Shown one piece after another: positions 45,423-51,876 of a stretch of 64,000 nt of DNA (position 1 is its first letter; each line of letters starts with the position of its first letter). The notes under the pieces were generated by a model. It saw only the letters and a program-made list of their open reading frames with translations. It ran no database searches and had not been told where the DNA came from. Source of the stretch: Acetatifactor muris (GTDB lineage Bacteria > Bacillota > Clostridia > Lachnospirales > Lachnospiraceae); contig NZ_JANJZD010000002.1 of NCBI RefSeq assembly GCF_024623325.1, forward strand, positions 248,001 through 312,000, in the 5' to 3' direction. The position numbers and the translations under genes are program-made.

Positions 45423-47918
45423 TCACTTTTCTTTCCAGCGACTATCCTGATACCTCCTCCGATAATACTCCATAGTCCGGTACTCAATGATATCCTTCAT
45501 CTGCTCCTGCAATACACGACTGCCGATCACCGCCTCCAGATCCCGCCTGATTCCAATGGCATACCCGGGCACGTCAATAAAGAATCCCTTCCCGGAGGCT
45601 TTCAGGTACCGTATCGGCATGGACTTTGCCTTTGACAAATGCTGCCTGTCGGTAATCTTCATATACTCCTCATAGGTCATATTCTCTCCCAGGTCTTTCC
45701 AGTTCGTTCCATTGGAAAAGAATTTTTTCCAGGCTTCCAGCACTTCATCCTCCGTCACCGCCATGCGGATATCTCCGTCATTATAGAAGCTGTCTAAAAC
45801 AGGCATTTTATAAACCTTCTGCATATCCGTTGTCTCCAACAGATTCAAAAATTCTCGCCCGATTCCATTATATAAAAGTTCTTCTTCCGCTGACAGTTCC
45901 TGCAATTCATGAAGATACTCCAGATATCTGCGGAAAGGATTTTCCTTTACATTCTGAATGCAAAGCTGATAGATCTCATCCTCCATATAATTGAATAATT
46001 CCATCCGGTCAGGCGTCCTGTCGCCCAACATTTCCTTTACCCTGAAGTATTCCCTTCTGATGAGCTCATGAATAGTCAGCCCTTTCTTTTCCATCTCCCT
46101 GAACAAATCAATCAGGCGCATATCGAAATCTACAATACAGTCATCCGGATATTCAATCTCATTTGTCCGCTTATCGCCATTCTTCGCACAAACCATTTCC
46201 CCGCCAAGAAATTGAGGAATTTTGCCTGCCTTTTCATAATTTCCGATAAAGTCAAGCACATTAAGGTATTCCTTCCCTTTGCTTTTGCGCAATCCCCGGC
46301 CCAATTGCTGGAGGAACACTACCGGCGATTCCGTGGGACGCAGAAACAACACCATGTCAACCTGTGGCAGATCCACACCTTCATTGAACATGTCTATGGA
46401 GAAAATGACTTTGATGTCCCCCTTTTTCAGCCTCTCCAGGGCAATATCCCTGTCTTCGGAAAATGCTCCGTCAGCGTTGCTGTACACCGCCACCGAAGGG
46501 ATTCCCCGTTGACAGAATTCCTTTGCAGTCTCCTCCGCATGCTTTCTGGAACAGCAAAACCCAAACGCTCTTTTTGAACGGTACTTCATATAATGCTTAT
46601 ATATCAGATCATATCTTCTGGCATTTCCAATGTAAGCGGCATTCAGATCTTTCTCCTCATAATGTCCCCGAATCAGGTGAAAACCGGAATAATCCGTCTC
46701 ATCATATATCCCATAATAATGAAATGGAACCAGCATTCCTTTGTTAATGGCATCCTTTAAGGAAATTTCATATGGCACATTGTAATCGCAGATTTCGTAA
46801 ATATTCCTGTTATCCATCCTTTCCGGAGTAGCTGTCAGGCCCAGCAGAAACTTCGGGCGAAAATAATTAATAATCTGACGATATTGTTCGTTTACAGCAT
46901 GATGGAACTCGTCAATCACCACATAGTCAAAGTAATTCCGTGAAAAATACTCATCCCTCAGATATTCCTCTTTTCCCAGGGTCGCCACAGAAGCAAATAT
47001 GACACTCTTGTCATTCTGCTTGTATTTCCCATAAAAGAACCCATAATCATCCGAATTCCTGACATTCCGAAAAGATATGGCTGCCTGCTTCAAAATTTCT
47101 TCCCGATGCGCCACAAACAGGACACGCTCGTACTTTGCTGAGTCAAATGCCGCCAGGTATGTCTTTCCTATTCCTGTGGCTGCCTGCACCAGCCCCTTTA
47201 CAGCCCCTTCTGCTCTGCTGTCCTCCAGCGCATATAGTGCCTCTATCTGCGCCCCTCTGGGCTGAAACAATGTCTCTACCTTCGCATCCGGGTAATCTTC
47301 CAGATTGTCATATTTCTCCAAATCCTTCTCTACTGCCGGCTTATGCCAGGATTTAGAATAACGCTTTAACTCGGCATCGTCGATAATGATAGAATGCTTC
47401 TCAAATAAATCAATAAAAGTGGAATAAAACAGATTAAAGTTCTCCTTATCCTTACGGCTGCTGAATCTGTAATTCCACTCTATTCCGGAAGTCAGCGCAC
47501 TTCTGGATATATTTGAAGACCCTATGTAGATTTCACTGCCATTTTCATAATGGAAAATATATGCCTTTGGGTGAAAAGAGCGCTCTTTGTGATTGTAAAA
47601 GCGTAAATCGATTTGATCTCCCAGTTCCTTTTTTATCAGATATAATGCAGATGGCTGTGTAATTCCGAGATAATTTCCAGTCAACAGGCGGATACTCGCT
47701 CCTCTGTCAAGCGCGGCCTTCAAATCCCCCAGAATCAGGCGCACTCCTGACTCCATCAGAAAAGATACAATGATATCTATCCTTTTTGCAAGCTGAATGC
47801 TCATCTTCAACTGATAGTACAGAAAACGGCGGCGGTTCCTGTCACCCGTCATGACATCCGTTGTCTCTATTTCAAGTACTTCACCGATTACTTCTTCCGC
47901 AATATTATATTCAGCCAT
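45423..47918 (-). CDS. PLD-nuclease/SF2 helicase fusion (restriction-type)
   Basis: About 831 residues. The N-terminal PLDc_2 domain has one HKD motif, HPKAYIFHYENGSEIYIGSSN (about 115-135); a single HKD implies dimerisation. An SF2 helicase follows: AATGIGKTYLAA (Walker A, near 245), VIDEFHHA (motif II), LLGLTATPER (III) and FLQQLGRGLRKSKGKEYLNVLDFIGN (VI), then a DUF3427-like C-terminus. Such fusions occur in phage-defence islands and act on DNA. The start overlaps the end of the methyltransferase gene by 31 bp. The next genes are the small membrane HTH and the UvrD-like helicase. Confidence 0.9.
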   Translation of the reverse strand: MAEYNIAEEVIGEVLEIETTDVMTGDRNRRRFLYYQLKMSIQLAKRIDIIVSFLMESGVRLILGDLKAALDRGASIRLLTGNYLGITQPSALYLIKKELGDQIDLRFYNHKERSFHPKAYIFHYENGSEIYIGSSNISRSALTSGIEWNYRFSSRKDKENFNLFYSTFIDLFEKHSIIIDDAELKRYSKSWHKPAVEKDLEKYDNLEDYPDAKVETLFQPRGAQIEALYALEDSRAEGAVKGLVQAATGIGKTYLAAFDSAKYERVLFVAHREEILKQAAISFRNVRNSDDYGFFYGKYKQNDKSVIFASVATLGKEEYLRDEYFSRNYFDYVVIDEFHHAVNEQYRQIINYFRPKFLLGLTATPERMDNRNIYEICDYNVPYEISLKDAINKGMLVPFHYYGIYDETDYSGFHLIRGHYEEKDLNAAYIGNARRYDLIYKHYMKYRSKRAFGFCCSRKHAEETAKEFCQRGIPSVAVYSNADGAFSEDRDIALERLKKGDIKVIFSIDMFNEGVDLPQVDMVLFLRPTESPVVFLQQLGRGLRKSKGKEYLNVLDFIGNYEKAGKIPQFLGGEMVCAKNGDKRTNEIEYPDDCIVDFDMRLIDLFREMEKKGLTIHELIRREYFRVKEMLGDRTPDRMELFNYMEDEIYQLCIQNVKENPFRRYLEYLHELQELSAEEELLYNGIGREFLNLLETTDMQKVYKMPVLDSFYNDGDIRMAVTEDEVLEAWKKFFSNGTNWKDLGENMTYEEYMKITDRQHLSKAKSMPIRYLKASGKGFFIDVPGYAIGIRRDLEAVIGSRVLQEQMKDIIEYRTMEYYRRRYQDSRWKEK

Positions 47919-48505
47919 TTTTCATCGCCTCTTCCGGGTCTGACATCAAAGGATACCCAGTGTTCCTCAATTTCCAGCTCCTTGATATTCTGCAGGAAAC
48001 CGGAAAATTTACATTCCGTCATATCTGTAAAATATCTTCCGTTACGCTCACCTTCACAGGTTCCATATTTAAAGGATGTATAAATAATACCGCACTCTTT
48101 CAAGGCTGCTGCCATACGGCGGAAAACGTCTTCCAGCTCCGGTAATGGCAGATGAAGGATAGATGAACATGCCCAGATTCCATCGTATTCTTCAGCGTCA
48201 TCTAATTCCTGAAACAGCATGTGCCTTACCGGAATACCTGTGTATTTGCCTGCGGCTTTGCATAATTCGACAGAGCCGTCTATTGCCGTTACAACATATC
48301 CCTGTTCCAGAAAAAATTTTGTGTCGCGACCAGAGCCGCAGCCGAAATCGAGGATAAAGGCACCTTTTTTCAATCTTGATAAAAAGCTGCGCTGTGTTGC
48401 GGTAAAATCAACATCAACTGTATTTTTAATAAAACTCCCGGCATTTTCGTCATAGTAAAAAATTGTTTTATCTATATATTCCTTCTCTTTTTTATTATGA
48501 TTCAA
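47888..48505 (-). CDS. Class I SAM-dependent methyltransferase
   Basis: About 205 residues. ILDFGCGSGRDTKFF is motif I, VTAIDGS motif II and YDGIWACSSILHL motif IV/post; the fold is Methyltransf_11/25-like and lacks the NPPY or PC motifs of DNA methyltransferases. It is therefore more likely a small-molecule or protein methyltransferase. The start is a TTG (48503-48505) preceded by AAAGG; no better ATG is near. It opens the operon that continues into the PLD-helicase gene. Confidence 0.85.
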   Translation of the reverse strand: MNHNKKEKEYIDKTIFYYDENAGSFIKNTVDVDFTATQRSFLSRLKKGAFILDFGCGSGRDTKFFLEQGYVVTAIDGSVELCKAAGKYTGIPVRHMLFQELDDAEEYDGIWACSSILHLPLPELEDVFRRMAAALKECGIIYTSFKYGTCEGERNGRYFTDMTECKFSGFLQNIKELEIEEHWVSFDVRPGRGDEKWLNIILRKK

Positions 48506-48850
48506 TTTTCTCTTTACCTTTCTGCGAAATACGTTTTGTTCATTCCTCCTATAACAACCACCTGACAGGAAAAAGCGCCGGATATAAATCCATAGTCATA
48601 ATCGTATTTTGGAAACCCTTCGATAAAATTTATCTCATTTTAACATAAATCTCCACCGCTTACCAGAGAAAGCAGGAAATGAAGTAATGAAAAACAGGAT
48701 TTATTATTTACAGCTTGTCTTGATAACTATTGATAGACAGGAATTATATTTATTACACAATCCCAAAAGAATAAAAGAGCTGCTGAGACAAAACTTAGAT
48801 AAAGTTGTTTAAAGTGTACAACACACAAAAAAAGAAAGGATATGCCCCCC
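48506..48850. other. Intergenic stretch with one possible small ORF
   Basis: This AT-rich 345-bp region separates the methyltransferase operon from the radical SAM operon. It contains the 3' terminator of the latter at 48836-48858 and a possible plus-strand ORF at 48687-48812 (41 codons; AGGAAATGAAGTA before the ATG; product starts MKNRIYYLQLVLITIDRQ). Nothing else is recognisable. A promoter for the TTG-started methyltransferase gene is expected here but was not confidently identified. Confidence 0.5.
48687..48812 (+). CDS. Possible 41-residue small protein
   Basis: The ATG at 48687 is preceded by AGGAAATGAAGTA and the frame ends with a TAA at 48810-48812. The product has a hydrophobic N-terminal third and a basic C-terminus (NPKRIKELLRQNLDKVV). 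It is the only plus-strand reading frame here. Coding evidence is weak: no homologue is recognised and the region is AT-rich. Confidence 0.25.
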   Translation: MKNRIYYLQLVLITIDRQELYLLHNPKRIKELLRQNLDKVV

Positions 48851-48858
48851 CTATCCTT
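48836..48858 (-). terminator. Terminator of the MBL-STAND-radical SAM operon
   Basis: AAGGATA (48836-48842) and TATCCTT (48852-48858) form a 7-bp stem around a C-rich loop. On the minus strand it is followed by TTTCTTTTTTT. It overlaps the last codons of the XRE gene, so it ends the seven-gene operon. Confidence 0.75.
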
Positions 48859-49054
48859 CCTCAATTTCATCCGGCACAAATTCTGCAATATCATCAAGGG
48901 TAACGCCTTCCCCCAATATATTTAGAATCATATCCAACGTATGTGTTGTAACGGACTGATTCTCTTTCAGACGCTGAATTTGTGCCCTGCTTATACCATG
49001 ATAGGTATAAAGCTGGTATTGACTTATTCCATGTTCTTTTAAAGTTATGAACAA
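48851..49054 (-). CDS. Small XRE-family HTH regulator
   Basis: About 67 residues with an HTH_3/XRE-like domain: LKEHGISQYQLYTYHGISRAQIQRLKENQSVTTHTLDMILNIL. The only start in frame is a TTG at 49052-49054 without a ribosome site, six bases after the upstream stop and in the same frame as that gene. The usual family N-terminal residues are partly missing, so the gene may be truncated, or it may be translated by re-initiation. As last gene of the radical SAM operon it may be the operon's regulator. Confidence 0.65.
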   Translation of the reverse strand: MFITLKEHGISQYQLYTYHGISRAQIQRLKENQSVTTHTLDMILNILGEGVTLDDIAEFVPDEIEEG

Positions 49055-49060
49055 ACAAAA

Positions 49061-49975
49061 TCAAAAATAATTCACCCACTCCGGCTGTCCCTCTCCTGCC
49101 GCCTTTTCCACATGGCTGATCCAGTCAGCTACCTGCTGTAGTCTTCTCTGTAATTCTTCCAGACCAATCTCCCCCTCATCCGCCGCTTCCCATAATTCCT
49201 CCATCCCGTACTTTACGGCATCCTCCGGGAAAAAGACACAGTCGTGATGAAGATTTTCAAACAAAGCTCCTTCGCCATTTTTCTCACATTTTCCTTTGAT
49301 TGCAATGTGAGAACAGTCCCAGCCGTCTATGGTCCGCTTTATCCGGTATCGATCCGTATGGCCCCACCTCCTGGTATACACTTCAAACATTAACCTTTTT
49401 TCCAGCGTCTCATCACTCTCGATCTGCATCCTTTGTCCCTTTCCCCTGATTTCATCCAGCAGGGCCTTCAAACTGTCATAGTGGTCATAAAATCCGGTTA
49501 TATCCTGTTCCGGATTGATTCCACGATTGTACAGCAAATGCTTATAAAATATAGGCAAATGTCCCCAGTGCAGTACTGGGAGTAACTCTGCTACAGATTT
49601 TTCTATTTTATGATAGCGACTATAGGAAAAATTTCCATAGGTACTGTTTTCATATTCATCATGGAAGCTTCCGAATTCCGCCACAAATTTTGCATCTGCA
49701 TCTTTCAGAAATTCTATTGCCGTTTTATTGGCACGAAGTATTTTATCAATATACTTCCTTTCCTTATCTGACAGTATATAGGTTTCCCCTGTCTTCTGAA
49801 AAAAGGCATCCGCATAATACGCCAGATCCCTGGCTTTAAAGCGGAATATCTGCTTCACTTCTGATTCCGAAAAAGTCCTATCGCTACCCCATTCCTTCTC
49901 CTTCAAGCCTCTGGCTATGGAAATCCGCAAATTCCTTTTTCTTACATTATCCCATTCCTTATTTTCATCACGCAT
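49061..49975 (-). CDS. Protein of unknown function in the radical SAM operon
   Basis: About 304 residues; I do not recognise a family. It is soluble and mostly helical in the N-terminal two thirds (FRFKARDLAYYADAFFQKTG, SYSRYHKIEKSVAELLP). The C-terminal third, IKRTIDGWDCSHIAIKGKC, FENLHHDCVFFPED and the acidic helix ELWEAADEGEIGLEELQRRL, forms a compact unit. No catalytic motif can be assigned. AAGGAGAAAGATT precedes the ATG at 49975, 11 bp after the radical SAM gene. The tight spacing says it works with that enzyme or with the STAND protein. Confidence 0.65.
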   Translation of the reverse strand: MRDENKEWDNVRKRNLRISIARGLKEKEWGSDRTFSESEVKQIFRFKARDLAYYADAFFQKTGETYILSDKERKYIDKILRANKTAIEFLKDADAKFVAEFGSFHDEYENSTYGNFSYSRYHKIEKSVAELLPVLHWGHLPIFYKHLLYNRGINPEQDITGFYDHYDSLKALLDEIRGKGQRMQIESDETLEKRLMFEVYTRRWGHTDRYRIKRTIDGWDCSHIAIKGKCEKNGEGALFENLHHDCVFFPEDAVKYGMEELWEAADEGEIGLEELQRRLQQVADWISHVEKAAGEGQPEWVNYF

Positions 49976-49986
49976 AATCTTTCTCC

Positions 49987-51027
49987 TTATATACAGCGGT
50001 TGATTGGAAATATCTGGCATCCCCCATGGCACAGTGGATAATCCACACAATTCATACACCTGGAAATCGGGGCCTTCTGTCTGGTCGGAGCCGTCAATCG
50101 TTCTCGCATATCATTAAATACCATGCTGTTTTTCCAGATTTCCGTCAGGCTCCTCTCTCTGATAAAGTCTCCCGCACTTTCATCCCCGGACAGAAAAGAA
50201 CATGGATACATCAGTCCCTTTTCAGAGATGAATGCAGAAAAACGTCCTGCTTCACAATAATCAACACTTTCTTCCGCTATTAATTCCCTGTGTTTCACCA
50301 ACCATGAAATCATACAGCTGTCAAATCCAATTTTACACTTTTCAAAAGTCATCGCTGTCTTCAAAAACAGATCCAGCTCGTCATCTTCTTTGAGACCTTC
50401 ATAAATTCTGTTGCCCACAGGCTTATAATTCAAGAATATAATTGCATTTACATATTTCCACTGTATTTCCTTCGATTGAAGTAATGCTGACGCCTTTGCA
50501 ACCGAACCTTTATGAAGTAAAAAATGAATATTAGCCGATATTCCATACTCTCCGCATTTTTCAATTACTTTTCGTGCGTCATCATAGGGAGAATACCAGC
50601 TGACTGCTACCGCCCCTCCATACATCTTTGTCGCCTGATAAATTTCTTCTGTCATCCCCTGCCCATTGGTTGTATAAGAAGCCGTAATATGATGTTCTCT
50701 GGCTGTCTTCAGGAATCTCCAGAACTCCGGATGCTGATTGGGATTTCCCCCTCCTAAAGCAATCTGCTGTACACCTGCTTTCTCCGCCTGTTCCATGATT
50801 TCCTCATATAGTGAAAATTCCATAAAATCCCCGTTTCTATTGGCCTTACGGTAACAGAATTCACACTCTTTTTCACAATAATTGGTGATAGAGATATCCA
50901 GAAGCTCCGGCCCTTCTTTTCGCCAGAAAGGTTCTCTGTTGTCCTTTCCCCATCTAACTGCTATTCCCGTTTCATGATCAAACAGATAATAATAATTTTG
51001 TGCCCTGTCCCGACGCAGACGAATCAT
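49987..51027 (-). CDS. Radical SAM/SPASM domain enzyme
   Basis: About 346 residues. CEKECEFC (Cys 51, 55, 58) supplies the CxxxCxxC ligands of the radical SAM [4Fe-4S] cluster. The GGGNPNQHP segment and the TIM-barrel helices follow. A SPASM-like tail has CEAGRFSAFISEKGLMYPCSF and CMNCVDYPLCHGGC for auxiliary clusters. Most SPASM enzymes modify ribosomal peptides (sactipeptides, cyclophanes, epimerases) or activate sulfatases. The ATG at 51027 overlaps the stop of the NSSSTSF gene (TGATG) and has AGGTGG upstream. The neighbouring NSSSTSF protein is the obvious candidate substrate; this is inference. Confidence 0.92.
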   Translation of the reverse strand: MIRLRRDRAQNYYYLFDHETGIAVRWGKDNREPFWRKEGPELLDISITNYCEKECEFCYRKANRNGDFMEFSLYEEIMEQAEKAGVQQIALGGGNPNQHPEFWRFLKTAREHHITASYTTNGQGMTEEIYQATKMYGGAVAVSWYSPYDDARKVIEKCGEYGISANIHFLLHKGSVAKASALLQSKEIQWKYVNAIIFLNYKPVGNRIYEGLKEDDELDLFLKTAMTFEKCKIGFDSCMISWLVKHRELIAEESVDYCEAGRFSAFISEKGLMYPCSFLSGDESAGDFIRERSLTEIWKNSMVFNDMRERLTAPTRQKAPISRCMNCVDYPLCHGGCQIFPINRCI

Positions 51028-51440
51028 CACCAGCCACCTATACTTCCATTAAAATAAATATCATCTTCGCATATTACGAAACTCCGACAACAGAAATACA
51101 CCTCTACATTTTCACCATCTGAACGCAGCTCCCCATAATATACCGTTCTGCCGTCTGCAATCAGTTTTTCCACTATTTCTACAGTCTCAGGGTCAAATCC
51201 TTCTTCTTCCAGGAATTCGGAAACTGTTATTCCACCTGCGCCGCTGTCTTTCATGGCTCTGTGAATTTCCTTTTTCCTCTCATCAAGCGCTTCAAACAGG
51301 TCCTCGAAGATCCAATTTGCAGGTGACACTCCGTCCGCTCCTACAGCTGACATAAATGCTTCTTTTTCCCAGTCTTTTTTCAGAGATATCACAAAAGAGG
51401 TCGAAGAACTGTTGGTGACAAATCCGTTTCTGATTTTCAT
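51027..51440 (-). CDS. Small protein with N-terminal FVTNSSSTSF motif (candidate radical SAM substrate)
   Basis: 137 residues. It starts MKIRNGFVTNSSSTSFVISL; the Asn-Ser-rich motif at residues 10-16 resembles an N-terminal signature I recall in other clostridial and phage proteins of unknown function. The rest is acidic and helical (SPANWIFEDLFEALDERKK, VSEFLEEEGFDPETVEIVEKL), then a two-Cys strand segment (VYFCCRSFVICEDD). It overlaps the neighbouring genes on both sides: ATGA with the 142-residue gene and TGATG with the radical SAM gene. Its position and short conserved leader suggest a substrate or accessory of the radical SAM enzyme. Confidence 0.7.
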   Translation of the reverse strand: MKIRNGFVTNSSSTSFVISLKKDWEKEAFMSAVGADGVSPANWIFEDLFEALDERKKEIHRAMKDSGAGGITVSEFLEEEGFDPETVEIVEKLIADGRTVYYGELRSDGENVEVYFCCRSFVICEDDIYFNGSIGGW

Positions 51441-51865
51441 GTTAATACCCCTGCATTTTTATCCTTCACATTGATTCCTTCCAGAAACTGATTGAACAAT
51501 GGTATGTTTTCATTCTCATATCCGATCAAATCTCTGATACTGTAGCTGTTGATACCATACCTCAATTCCCAGACAGTATCGCCTTCCTGCAATTCCATAG
51601 AGTCGATGGTATCATACTCCAGTGTCTCCTTCTGATACAGGAACTCACGAAAGGAATCGTACTCTTCCATATAATACTTTCGATAGCAGGATTTTAAATC
51701 AAATGCGTTACAGAATAAATCCGAGAAAATTCTGTTCACCTGCTGGTCTGCAAAAGAACCTTTTCTCATTCCCATATGGTTTCTCACTGCCTCCAGTATA
51801 CTATCCATTTCCAGGCCTTCCGGAGCAATCAGATAACATTTTTCCTCTATCCCCATAATTTTCAT
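51437..51865 (-). CDS. Hypothetical protein in the radical SAM/STAND operon
   Basis: 142 residues, acidic, with no recognised domain. Visible blocks are KCYLIAPEGLEMDSILEAVRNHMG, SCYRKYYMEEYDSFREFLYQKE and MELQEGDTVWELRYG. The ATG at 51865 follows GAGGGATGGATAA and lies 11 bp after the STAND gene; its TGA overlaps the ATG of the NSSSTSF gene. No membrane segment or signal peptide. Co-translation with its neighbour suggests they form a complex. Confidence 0.7.
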   Translation of the reverse strand: MKIMGIEEKCYLIAPEGLEMDSILEAVRNHMGMRKGSFADQQVNRIFSDLFCNAFDLKSCYRKYYMEEYDSFREFLYQKETLEYDTIDSMELQEGDTVWELRYGINSYSIRDLIGYENENIPLFNQFLEGINVKDKNAGVLT

Positions 51866-51876
51866 TTATCCATCCC

